From CAZDME01 sp964506785 [NCBI: uncultured bacterium] (lineage in GTDB: Bacteria; CAZDME01; JAYEMH01): 7,276 nt of DNA. The stretch is taken from the NCBI GenBank assembly GCA_964506785.1, contig CAZDME010000062.1, forward strand, positions 1 to 7,276, in the 5' to 3' direction. Of the stretch, positions 1 through 5,954 are shown in pieces. The position numbers and the translations under genes are program-made. Below the pieces are notes generated by a model that saw only the letters and a list, made by a program, of their open reading frames with translations, did not search any database and was not told the origin of the DNA. Every line of letters begins with the position of its first letter. Position 1 is the first letter of the stretch.

Positions 1-57
1 ATAACTTTTTCTAATTTTTTCTGAGCATTCCTAAAGCTAAAAGCGCCTTTTTTGGGT

Positions 58-141
58 TTACTTACCGCGGGTAGGGCCCCGCCTTTTATTAGCCCTTTTG
101 GAACGCCAGCGTAATTTACCTTTTCTTTTAGCTTTCGACAT
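58..141 (-). CDS. Small Arg/Lys-rich basic protein, 27 aa (possibly ribosome-associated)
   Basis: This short reading frame encodes 27 residues, about half of them Lys or Arg, with core KAKRKGKLRWRSKRANK and a C-terminal GPTRGK. A single Trp, the RKGK-L-RW segment and the extreme basicity recall tiny ribosome-bound peptides such as THX (about 26 aa, with a GKIW segment) or bS22. The match is by feel only and I cannot name the family. The start at 141 is preferred because AGAAGAGG lies 7 nt upstream. An in-frame ATG at 168 would give 36 aa but has no ribosome binding site and sits inside an inverted repeat. It follows the lipoprotein gene on the same strand after about 70 nt. Function is inferred from composition alone. 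A chance ORF remains possible. Confidence 0.5.
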   Translation of the reverse strand: MSKAKRKGKLRWRSKRANKRRGPTRGK

Positions 142-166
142 AAATATGCCTCTTCTAAATGAAGCC

Positions 167-198
167 ATAAGGTAACAATCTTGCCCCGCTTACCTTAT
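167..198. repeat. 9-bp perfect inverted repeat (hairpin), 14-nt loop
   Basis: ATAAGGTAA at 167-175 is exactly complementary to TTACCTTAT at 190-198. It lies between the small lipoprotein gene and the small basic protein gene. On the minus strand no U-run follows the 3' arm, so it is not a normal intrinsic terminator. It could be an RNA hairpin shaping translation or mRNA decay, or an operator. Confidence 0.45.
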
Positions 199-210
199 AC
201 CTGTCACCTA

Positions 211-357
211 TTATCTATTTTCTGCTTCTCCCCAAATAACAAACCCCTGGGTTTCCCTTTGTTTTTTTTCTTCTGCTTTTTTCGATGGCGAACAACTAAA
301 ATTAAAAGTTATTAAAAAAACTGCAAGAACCAAAAAAATTGAAAAATTTTTATCCAT
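211..357 (-). CDS. Putative small lipoprotein, 48 aa
   Basis: The 48-residue product starts MDKNFSIFLVLAVFLITFNF and continues with SCSPSKKAEEKK. This is a short charged N-terminus, a hydrophobic stretch at about residues 5-20, then a Cys at 22 in an FSC context resembling a lipobox. Position -3 is Asn rather than the usual Leu/Val, so lipidation is plausible but not certain. After the Cys come a charged Lys/Glu linker and the short tail GFVIWGEAENR. An AAAGGAAA ribosome binding site sits about 6 nt before the ATG at 357. It lies just downstream of the polylysine gene and its hairpin. I do not recognise a family. If real, it would be exported and probably anchored to a membrane as a very small envelope lipoprotein. 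Confidence 0.55.
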   Translation of the reverse strand: MDKNFSIFLVLAVFLITFNFSCSPSKKAEEKKQRETQGFVIWGEAENR

Positions 358-390
358 TTTGATTTCCTTTTTACCAAACCGTTAAATAGC

Positions 391-422
391 AACAAAGCAG
401 GAGCTTCCGCTCCTGCCTTGTT
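391..422 (-). terminator. Stable GNRA-capped hairpin, probable intrinsic terminator or attenuator
   Basis: Read on the minus strand, a stem of about 14 bp (core GGCAGGAGC / GCTCCTGCT, one G-U pair) is closed by a GGAA tetraloop. It lies about 30 nt after the stop of the polylysine gene and about 34 nt before the lipoprotein start. The U-rich part (TTTGTT) lies within the 3' arm and the following sequence is only moderately U-rich, so termination may be partial. On the plus strand the same hairpin is followed by TTTT, but no plus-strand gene precedes it. Confidence 0.55.
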
Positions 423-452
423 TTAAAAAAATTGAATCCAAAGAACTAAAAT

Positions 453-500
453 TTATTTTTTCTTTTTTTTCTTCTTTGCTTTCTTCTTTTTCTTCGCCAT
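453..500 (-). CDS. Polylysine microprotein, 15 aa (MAKKKKKAKKKKKKK)
   Basis: The frame reads MAKKKKKAKKKKKKK then TAA, so 12 of 15 residues are lysine. Expression is supported by a complete set of signals. There is a near-consensus promoter about 35 nt upstream, an AAAGGAGGGG ribosome binding site ending 5 nt before the ATG (AGGAGG core at 7 nt spacing), and a stable hairpin shortly after the stop. Lysine codons mix AAG and AAA, with long A-runs near the 3' end. A product this basic could bind nucleic acid or the ribosome. Alternatively its translation, rather than the peptide, could be what matters, since oligo-lysine on A-rich mRNA slows ribosomes. No family is recognised. The gene signals are seen; the role is inference. 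Confidence 0.65.
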   Translation of the reverse strand: MAKKKKKAKKKKKKK

Positions 501-534
501 TTTATCCCCTCCTTTATTTAAATCTCCAAATGTC

Positions 535-564
535 ACTATACAGTAAAACAAACCTCTTTGTCAA
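535..564 (-). promoter_or_regulatory. Sigma70-type promoter for the polylysine gene
   Basis: On the minus strand, TTGACA (564-559) and TATAGT (540-535) are separated by 18 nt. Transcription would start near 528, giving a leader of about 28 nt that carries the strong ribosome binding site before the ATG at 500. This separates the polylysine/lipoprotein/small-basic-protein transcript from mgtE-apbE. The remaining stretch to apbE (565-644) shows no convincing terminator or gene. Confidence 0.75.
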
Positions 565-644
565 GAAGAAAATGAGAAATTTGTATTTTTTTTACCCGGC
601 TGGCATTTTAGTAAATTTTCCCGTCGATAATTTTTTCGAAGCGA

Positions 645-1691
645 TTATAAAAAATTTTTGAATTTTTTTCTAACCAAAGATTTTTTCAGGTTTTTCGAAA
701 CAAAAATCTTAAATCCTTTGTCTTTTTCCGTAATAACAATGCCTTCCAAATCTTTTGTCTTTTTAATCAAGCTAATCCCTTTTTTTTCTCCTAAAATAAA
801 AACTGCCGTCGCCAAAGCATCAGCTTCCATAGCATCAGGGGCGATAATTGTCACGCTGGCAACTTTACTTTCCGACAAACCCGTCCGGGGGTCTATCAGG
901 TGATGAAACCGCTTCTTGTTTAAAATTTTAAACCGCTCATAATCCCCGGAGGTAGCTACGCCCTGATTAGCGCATTTGAATTCAAAAATTAAATCTGAGC
1001 CCCTGGGATTCCTCACCCCTATCCTCCAATTTTTTTTATTCTTCCCTTTACCCGAGGCGAAAAGGTCGCCGCCTGCTTCCACTAAAGAATTTTCTATGCC
1101 ATTTTCTTTAAGAATCTTCACCGCCCGGTCAATGGCATAGCCTTTGGCTATTGCCCCCAAATCAATCTTTATTCCTTTCTTCTTAAGTCTTATCCGGTTC
1201 CGGCGGCTGTCTATTTCGATGTTTTTGTAGTTTACCAGCGACAGCTTCTTTTGGATTTCAGCCTCACTTGGTATTTCATCTTTCTTTAATTTTCCCTTCC
1301 ACAATTCTACCAACGGCCCGACAGAAACATCAAAGGCACCCTGGCTCATATCGGAAATCTTTCTGCTTTCTTCGAGCAAAAAGATAACTTCCGGAGTGGT
1401 TTTAAAAAACTTTAATTCTTCGGACTGATTCAGTTTATATATCTCGCCGGACTTATCTTGACTTGAAAACATCTTTTCTATCCGCTGGAGCTCTTTAAAA
1501 GCACAATCAGCAGCCCGGCTGGCTTTTTTCATGTCCCTATCGATTACAGTAATGTTCACTACCGTGCCCATTAAAACCCGGCTTTTTTTAAAAATTTCGG
1601 GCTGCTGCCTTCCCCTCGTAAAAAACAAAGTTAGAAGAGAAAAAAAACCTATTATGATAATTATTTTAGTTAAAAATTTTTTGGTTTCCAT
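645..1691 (-). CDS. apbE: FAD:protein FMN transferase ApbE, membrane-anchored or exported
   Basis: ApbE attaches FMN covalently, via a phosphoester bond, to a Ser/Thr of target flavoproteins (RnfG/RnfD, NqrB/NqrC and similar) outside the cytoplasmic membrane, using FAD and Mg2+. The 348-aa length is typical. Visible family motifs are MGT at 41-43, FDVSVGPLVELW at 120-131, IDLGAIAKGYAID at 176-188, VEAGGDL at 204-210, WRIGVRNPR at 222-230, SGDYERF at 248-254, HHLIDPRTG at 263-271, and the metal-binding Asp/Thr region around EADALATAVF at 289-298. Residues 9-24 form a hydrophobic export or anchor segment without a lipobox Cys. The ATG lies 2 nt after the mgtE stop and has no clear ribosome binding site, so translation is probably coupled to mgtE. 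No flavinylation target is encoded in this window. Confidence 0.95.
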   Translation of the reverse strand: METKKFLTKIIIIIGFFSLLTLFFTRGRQQPEIFKKSRVLMGTVVNITVIDRDMKKASRAADCAFKELQRIEKMFSSQDKSGEIYKLNQSEELKFFKTTPEVIFLLEESRKISDMSQGAFDVSVGPLVELWKGKLKKDEIPSEAEIQKKLSLVNYKNIEIDSRRNRIRLKKKGIKIDLGAIAKGYAIDRAVKILKENGIENSLVEAGGDLFASGKGKNKKNWRIGVRNPRGSDLIFEFKCANQGVATSGDYERFKILNKKRFHHLIDPRTGLSESKVASVTIIAPDAMEADALATAVFILGEKKGISLIKKTKDLEGIVITEKDKGFKIFVSKNLKKSLVRKKFKNFL

Positions 1692-1693
1692 AT

Positions 1694-3061
1694 TTAGATA
1701 AGGCTAAAAACCCAAATAGCGATGCGGAAATAAATAAGAAGAGTGGTAATGTCAATGATGGTGCTGATTAAGGGGCCGGAACTAATAGCCGGATCCACTC
1801 CTAATTTTTTAAAAAGGAGCGGCAAAACAGCGCCAATGGTCGTGGCCACCGATATGACGGCAATCATCGTTAAAGCAACACTTAAACCGAGTAAGGTATC
1901 CCCTTGAAAAATTAAAGCTCTCACGGCCGCTAATATTCCGATGACAGACCCTATCAACAAGCCAATCAATAGTTCCTTCCGAATAATCCGCCAGATATCT
2001 CCAAAGTTAAGCTCTCCGGTAGCCAATCCTCTGACTACCACCGTAGCCGCCTGCGTCCCGGCGCCACCGCCTGTATTCATTAAAAGGGGGATAAAAAAAA
2101 CCAGAGCCATAGTCGTGCTGAGCACGGCTGTATTTTTTTCCATGACAAAACCAGAAAACAAACTGGCAACAACTAAAACTAAAAGCCAGCTGATTCGATG
2201 CCGCGCCATAGAAACTATATTGGCTTGGAAATAATTTTCTACCGGTTTAGTTAAGGCGCCAAAATGATACATGTCTTCGGTAGATTCGTCTTCCATAACG
2301 TCAAGCACATCATCAACGGTAATAATCCCTTTCATCTTTTTCTGCTTATCCACGACAGGAAGAGCTAAAAAATCATAACGGGATATTTTGCGGGCAACAT
2401 GCTCCTGATCCATATTTACCGGCACAGAGATGATATGGCGATGCATTATCCTGGAAATAGGTAAAGCCGGGTCAGCCACCACTAATTCCTTTAAAGAAAA
2501 AACGCCAATAAGCCTATCCTGTTTGTCTAAAACGTAAAGGTAATAAATGGTTTCTAAGTCTTTGGCTAAGGCGCGGATTTTCTCCAGGGTTTCTCCCGCG
2601 GTATTATCTGGAGAGAAATGGGCAAATTCTGTGGTCATCCGCCCGGCGGCAGTATTACTGTCATAACCGATTAATTCCTGGACGTCACGGGCCTCTTCAT
2701 GCTCCATGATGCTTAAGAACTCTTTTACCATTCCTGCAGGCAAAACAGAAAATAAGTCAACCCGCTCATCCGAAGAAATTTTATTAAGAAGTTTAGCGCT
2801 TTCCGCGCGAGGCAAAGATTTAAGAAGAGCGGTTTGAATTAAACGGGGTAAATTTTCAAAAATATCAGCGGCAAAATCTTTATCCCAATTATTGAACAGA
2901 AATTGACGTTCTTTTGCCTTTAAATGCTTAAGCACCTCAGCAATTTCTACCGGCTCGAATTCCTCCCAGATATCCTTAAGCTCTTCTAACTTCTTCTCGT
3001 CAATCAATTCTTTTATCTCCGGTAAAATTAAATTAACCCGAGAAATTTGTTTGTTTTTCAT
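1694..3061 (-). CDS. mgtE: Magnesium transporter MgtE
   Basis: This is a 455-aa MgtE-family Mg2+ channel/transporter of the cytoplasmic membrane. The cytosolic MgtE_N domain spans about residues 15-135, the tandem CBS pair about 137-265, and the transmembrane domain about 285-455. Signature stretches are ITVDDVLDVMEDESTEDMY at 247-265, the GGGAGTQAATVVVRG segment at 331-345, and DPAISSGPLISTIIDITTLL at 423-442. The Asp at 437 matches the position of the pore Asp in the Thermus protein. In this family intracellular Mg2+ bound by the N and CBS domains closes the pore. A GAGGAG ribosome binding site lies about 8 nt before the ATG. It is the first gene of a two-gene unit with apbE, which also needs Mg2+; a functional link between them is inference. 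Confidence 0.96.
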   Translation of the reverse strand: MKNKQISRVNLILPEIKELIDEKKLEELKDIWEEFEPVEIAEVLKHLKAKERQFLFNNWDKDFAADIFENLPRLIQTALLKSLPRAESAKLLNKISSDERVDLFSVLPAGMVKEFLSIMEHEEARDVQELIGYDSNTAAGRMTTEFAHFSPDNTAGETLEKIRALAKDLETIYYLYVLDKQDRLIGVFSLKELVVADPALPISRIMHRHIISVPVNMDQEHVARKISRYDFLALPVVDKQKKMKGIITVDDVLDVMEDESTEDMYHFGALTKPVENYFQANIVSMARHRISWLLVLVVASLFSGFVMEKNTAVLSTTMALVFFIPLLMNTGGGAGTQAATVVVRGLATGELNFGDIWRIIRKELLIGLLIGSVIGILAAVRALIFQGDTLLGLSVALTMIAVISVATTIGAVLPLLFKKLGVDPAISSGPLISTIIDITTLLIYFRIAIWVFSLI

Positions 3062-3063
3062 CT

Positions 3064-3150
3064 CTAATTCTCCTCGCCTGTCGACAGAAAGGCTATTTTA
3101 ATTTCTATTATTCGATTTTGAATGTATGCGGGCTCAACCCCGCGCGCCAT
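3064..3150 (-). other. Possible 28-codon upstream ORF in the mgtE leader
   Basis: An ATG at 3150 opens a frame (MARGVEPAYIQNRIIEIKIA... to TAG at 3064) that ends 2 nt before the mgtE ATG. Its start falls almost exactly at the transcription start expected from the upstream extended -10, so it would be leaderless, with no ribosome binding site. It covers a GC-rich hairpin (GCGGG / CCCGC) and the palindrome CTGTCGACAG at 3078-3087. It could be a leader peptide coupled to mgtE or a chance frame. A frame of this length is expected fairly often by chance. Confidence 0.2.
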
Positions 3151-3155
3151 AAGTT

Positions 3156-3186
3156 ATTATATCACAAAACGTTTAAGCGAAGACAA
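3156..3186 (-). promoter_or_regulatory. Extended -10 promoter for mgtE-apbE
   Basis: On the minus strand TATAAT (3161-3156) is directly preceded by TGA, giving the extended -10 form TGnTATAAT. A TTGTCT -35-like hexamer lies at 3186-3181 with 19-nt spacing; the long spacing is tolerable for an extended -10. Start is predicted near 3149, giving a leader of about 88 nt before mgtE. That is too short for the roughly 160-nt Mg2+ M-box riboswitch known upstream of mgtE in Bacillus. Confidence 0.65.
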
Positions 3187-3209
3187 AAAATCTCAAGGAT
3201 TATAACTTC

Positions 3210-3238
3210 TTGACACCTGCCTTATATGCCGATATAAT
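3210..3238 (+). promoter_or_regulatory. Perfect-consensus sigma70 promoter for the minor pilin operon
   Basis: TTGACA at 3210-3215 and TATAAT at 3233-3238 are separated by exactly 17 nt, a full consensus match. Transcription should begin near 3245, leaving a leader of only about 15 nt that consists of the AGGGGA ribosome binding site (3245-3250) and a 9-nt spacer before the ATG at 3260. It is divergent from the mgtE promoter. Confidence 0.85.
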
Positions 3239-3259
3239 TTTCTTAGGGGAAGCGGTAAA

Positions 3260-3709
3260 ATGGGTAAGTATTTTTTTAAATCCTTATTTAAACCTAACTC
3301 CGGCGTCACCTTAATTGAAAGTGTTGTCGCAATTTTTCTCACCTTGACCGCCTTTGCCGCCTTGTTTCAGATGTTTTCCTTTGGCTACCTCCGGGTAAAG
3401 GGGGTAAAAAACCGCCTCAGCGCTATCCATCTTTGCCAGGAGAAAATGGAAAGTCTCCTTGACCTACCCTATACATCCATTGCTCTTTATTCCCAAACCC
3501 AGGAAGAAGTAACAATAGATTACGGGGCCGATTCTTCTTCAGATGAAGATGACCTGAAAGGCACCCGCACTGTCCAGACACTGGAGGATTGGATAGTTGA
3601 TGAAGAGTTGGTTGGCAAGAAAGTTATTATCACCGTTGCCTGGAAACGGAACAATAAAGATTTAAGCGAGACCCTGATTACCGCCGTTTATGACGGCCAT
3701 AACCAATAG
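3260..3709 (+). CDS. Type IV minor pilin / pseudopilin, PilV/GspI-like
   Basis: The 149-aa product carries a class-III-type prepilin N-terminus. A basic leader ends at Gly15 (KPNSG), followed by VTLIESVVAIFLTLTAFAAL. Val replaces the usual Phe at +1 and the conserved Glu is present at +5 (residue 20). After the hydrophobic helix (about 16-42), HLCQEKMESLLDLPY at 57-71 resembles the KMEELR-LPY segment of PilV/GspI proteins. The C-terminal strand VIITVAWK at 122-129 is also typical. A prepilin peptidase would cleave after Gly15 and the protein would join the tip of a pilus or secretion pseudopilus. It is first in an operon with PilW- and PilX-like genes, matching the usual V-W-X (I-J-K) order. 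Assignment to the T4P or T2SS branch is not possible here. Confidence 0.85.
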   Translation: MGKYFFKSLFKPNSGVTLIESVVAIFLTLTAFAALFQMFSFGYLRVKGVKNRLSAIHLCQEKMESLLDLPYTSIALYSQTQEEVTIDYGADSSSDEDDLKGTRTVQTLEDWIVDEELVGKKVIITVAWKRNNKDLSETLITAVYDGHNQ

Positions 3710-3715
3710 GTTAAA

Positions 3716-4237
3716 ATGAAAAGAAACGAAACCCTGTTAAAGAAAATACCTCAAGGAATGGCAGGTTTCACCCTGGTAGAAGTAGTCATTGCTATCATTG
3801 TTGTCACCCTGGTTATCGCCGGCCTGATAGCAAGTTATCTGGTTATTCAGCGCAATTGGCAGGGCGGCTCAAAGCAAATAATTGTCCAGGGGCAGGGCCG
3901 GCTGGCTTTAAATCATATCTGCCGGCACATTCGGGAAGCAAGCAATCTCGGAGTATCAAACCTGGGCAGAACCCTGGTCATAATTCGGCTGGATGGAGGT
4001 AGCCTTGCTTATAAATATGATGAACAGAGTCATACCTTGAATTACTACCCTGATTGGTCAGATCAGACTTCCAAGGAAGTACTGGTCAATAATCTGTATA
4101 AACAGCCGGGTAACCCAATTTTCCTAAGAAGCGGCTCCCGGAAAGTATATATTCACTTTAGAGTGATAGACGTAAACCAAATAGACGGCTATCAAGGGAT
4201 AGACTTGTCCTCTTCTGCTTACAGCCGGAATATGTGA
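3716..4237 (+). CDS. Type IV minor pilin / pseudopilin, PilW/GspJ-like
   Basis: The 173-aa protein has a textbook prepilin motif: a leader ending AG (residues 16-17), then FTLVEVVIAIIVVTLVIAGL with Glu at +5 (residue 22). Family hallmarks follow. QRNWQGGSKQ and GQGRLALNHICRHIREAS (59-76) match the Q...A...M...R.IR.A pattern of PilW/GspJ. The end RVIDVNQIDGYQGIDLSSSAYSRN resembles the usual terminal L-S-S-V-RN. It starts 6 nt after the previous stop, with AGG of that stop region as a weak ribosome binding site, so it is probably co-translated. It would act in the pilus-tip or pseudopilus initiation complex after processing by prepilin peptidase. Confidence 0.85.
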   Translation: MKRNETLLKKIPQGMAGFTLVEVVIAIIVVTLVIAGLIASYLVIQRNWQGGSKQIIVQGQGRLALNHICRHIREASNLGVSNLGRTLVIIRLDGGSLAYKYDEQSHTLNYYPDWSDQTSKEVLVNNLYKQPGNPIFLRSGSRKVYIHFRVIDVNQIDGYQGIDLSSSAYSRNM

Positions 4238-4255
4238 TAAAAGGAATCAATAAAG

Positions 4256-4480
4256 ATGCCTGCCTCAGGAATAGAAGCAAAAAAAAGGCAAAAAGGGATG
4301 GTAGTAATGTTGGTTATCGTTTTCATGTTCCTTTGTTTCCTGGCCGGAGGGACATATTTAGTGGTAGTCACCAATGAATGCCGGCTGATGAAGAAAGAAA
4401 TAGATTCTATAAAGGCCTTTTACCTCTCTCAAGCGGGAATAGAATACGGCCTCTGGCAGATAAAAAAGCAAAACCCTTAA
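4256..4480 (+). CDS. Short PilX/GspK-like minor pilin, 74 aa
   Basis: After a basic leader (RQKG at 11-14) comes a single hydrophobic helix, about residues 15-39, then AFYLSQAGIEYGLWQIKKQ at 54-72. This matches the PilX N-terminal domain pattern (...A.Y.AQAGIE.AL...). The +5 Glu is absent, as is common in PilX/GspK. At 74 residues it ends just after the N-terminal domain, whereas family members usually carry a further globular part. It is either a minimal form or truncated. AAGGA sits 10 nt upstream of the ATG and the gene follows the PilW-like gene by 18 nt, completing the V-W-X order. Confidence 0.7.
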   Translation: MPASGIEAKKRQKGMVVMLVIVFMFLCFLAGGTYLVVVTNECRLMKKEIDSIKAFYLSQAGIEYGLWQIKKQNP

Positions 4481-4487
4481 ACTAAAT

Positions 4488-4517
4488 TTGCTTTTAGCCC
4501 TTCCTTTATGGTATAAT
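4488..4517 (+). promoter_or_regulatory. Extended -10 promoter upstream of the 455-aa secreted protein gene
   Basis: TATAAT at 4512-4517 is preceded by TGG, giving an extended -10. A weaker TTGCTT -35 lies at 4488-4493 with 18-nt spacing. Start is predicted near 4524, leaving a leader of about 39 nt with the very strong ribosome binding site AAAGGGGAGG (4545-4554). The surface-protein genes can therefore be expressed apart from the pilin operon. No terminator is visible between them, so read-through is also likely. Confidence 0.65.
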
Positions 4518-4562
4518 CATTATGGAGAAAAAGGGTAGAGAAACAAAGGGGAGGCAAATAAA

Positions 4563-5930
4563 ATGAGGACAAAAAGGGGTAGTAAAAGGGTAATAAAAAG
4601 TGTATTATTTTTAAGCTTAGCCAGTGTAGTATGTATCTTCTTTGTCAATTTGGCTGAAGCCGCTGAAATCCAGCATTATACGATACCTCCCTTAGCAAAA
4701 GGCACCGCCCCGATTGAGGTAGAAATAAAGGTAAAGACCGATTGGCTTGATGCTCAAGGAGAGCCCTGGACAGGCCCTGAAGCTGGAGATAGACATAAGT
4801 GCTTTGAAGTGAAAAGTAAAGGCCAAGATATTTCAGGGAAAACAGCAAAGCACACTAAAGTTGACACGGAACTGGCTACATCTTTCGATAAAGTTATCGT
4901 GCCGGATGACTTTCCGCCTAATCCTGATCCCCCGCCAGGTCCTGCACCTGCTCCTAATGTCTGGTTAATGCCCCAGCTTGTTAGCGCGAACTACATGCAG
5001 CCTGAAATCTTGGCTGTTTCAGCTACTGCTTTATCAAATATGCGTTGGTGGGGTGGAGACCCTTTTAGTGCTAATATAGACCCTTTAATCGACAGAATTT
5101 ACTTTGAGTCTGAAGTAGACGGAAATTACGAAAGAATATGGGAAACTCCCTTGGGTTGGACAAGACCTTCTGATTTTGATCAAAAGAAAAACGAGACAAT
5201 ACAATATTTAAAAGAAAACGGTTATGATTATCTGCCTCAATCTACATTAGGAACTATTGCCGAAGATGCGGTTGATTGGTCTCAAAGTTATTTTTCGGAG
5301 GATCATCCGCTATTAGAAGAGGAACGAAGTCTCGGTGTTATGCCGGCACGTTATTATAGATTGCCCGATGGAACTCAAATCATATTTAATTTCAGGACAG
5401 ACTATAGTGCTGCGGGACAACTCTACATCCCCACCTCAACCGACCATGTTGAAGACGTAGCCCAGGGGGCCAATCTTGATAAATATGCGGGGGTAACAAG
5501 TCTAGACGCAGGCGATATGAAAAATTCCCCGCAACAGACGACACCTCAAGAAACATTACCAGCTACCCGAGAAGAGGAACAGACAGCTATGATAATGCAA
5601 GCCCTGCAAGCAGCAGCAAATTATCAACCGAGACAAAGCGTACAAGAAACATTTTCTGAAAAAAGTTCCAGTGGCACCACTTATTATAGCCCTAGTAGTT
5701 CTTCTTCTGCTTCCAGCAATCCCAGCGCAACAACTCCTGTAGTAAATTCTTTAGCAATCGGCCTATCCAGTCTTTTCCAAAATGGCACGATTCAAAAAAG
5801 TTCCAGTGGCACTTATTATAGCCCTAGTAGTTCTTCTAGCTTTACTTCTTATGGTAATGCTACCTCTTCTGGCAGCACTGGTACTAGAACGAACCTCTAT
5901 GATAGAACGAACCCTTATAGATTTTGGTAA
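4563..5930 (+). CDS. Unrecognised secreted protein with Pro-rich linker and Ser-rich repetitive tail, 455 aa
   Basis: I do not recognise the family. A basic N-terminus and hydrophobic core (about 11-30) end in NLAEAAE, a good Sec signal peptide cleaved around residue 33-34. Residues 35-115 form a first, partly beta-rich segment. PPNPDPPPGPAPAP at 118-131 is a flexible proline linker. Residues 132-300 look like a globular domain rich in Trp, Tyr and Asp (RWWGGDPF at 161-168). From about 320 the chain is low-complexity Gln/Thr then Ser-rich, with two copies of a SSSGT(T)YYSPSSSSS unit and a closing RTNLYD/RTNPYR doublet. Only two Cys are present (24 in the signal peptide, 80). It starts after its own promoter with a strong ribosome binding site, behind minor pilin genes. 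A surface, pilus-associated or matrix role is inference. Confidence 0.85.
   Translation: MRTKRGSKRVIKSVLFLSLASVVCIFFVNLAEAAEIQHYTIPPLAKGTAPIEVEIKVKTDWLDAQGEPWTGPEAGDRHKCFEVKSKGQDISGKTAKHTKVDTELATSFDKVIVPDDFPPNPDPPPGPAPAPNVWLMPQLVSANYMQPEILAVSATALSNMRWWGGDPFSANIDPLIDRIYFESEVDGNYERIWETPLGWTRPSDFDQKKNETIQYLKENGYDYLPQSTLGTIAEDAVDWSQSYFSEDHPLLEEERSLGVMPARYYRLPDGTQIIFNFRTDYSAAGQLYIPTSTDHVEDVAQGANLDKYAGVTSLDAGDMKNSPQQTTPQETLPATREEEQTAMIMQALQAAANYQPRQSVQETFSEKSSSGTTYYSPSSSSSASSNPSATTPVVNSLAIGLSSLFQNGTIQKSSSGTYYSPSSSSSFTSYGNATSSGSTGTRTNLYDRTNPYRFW
5659..5837 (+). repeat. Internal direct repeat in the Ser-rich tail (47 nt and 44 nt copies)
   Basis: Copies at 5659-5705 and 5794-5837 are identical apart from a 3-nt in-frame insertion (ACC, adding one Thr) in the first. 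They lie 135 nt apart. Near-perfect nucleotide identity points to a recent duplication or to gene conversion. A smaller doublet, AGAACGAACC at 5886-5895 and 5904-5913, repeats at the end of the gene. Confidence 0.85.
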
Positions 5931-5954
5931 TCTTGAAGAATAAGGTGCATTAAG

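Noticed and set aside
1-198. A minus-strand frame, offset from the small basic protein, stays open from about 198 to the left edge and gives a protein-like string.
   Set aside because: It has no ATG, GTG or TTG start after its upstream stop, and no ribosome binding site. It is mostly a shadow of the 27-aa frame in A-rich DNA. A gene entering from beyond the edge cannot be excluded for positions 1-57, where nothing else is seen.
476-661. Plus-strand 61-codon frame over the polylysine gene and its promoter.
   Set aside because: It reads through the antisense of the polylysine gene, its promoter and ribosome binding site, starts without a ribosome binding site, and has low-complexity Phe/Leu content expected from complementary T-runs.
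658-2234. Plus-strand frames at 658-903 and 1941-2234.
   Set aside because: They lie antisense inside apbE and mgtE, both of which have clear family motifs across these positions.
3078-3087. LexA/SOS box at the palindrome CTGTCGACAG.
   Set aside because: The proteobacterial LexA box needs CTGT and ACAG separated by 8 nt. Here only 2 nt separate them, and mgtE is not an expected SOS gene.
3062-3150. Mg2+-sensing M-box riboswitch upstream of mgtE.
   Set aside because: The predicted leader is only about 88 nt, and I see none of the conserved M-box blocks.
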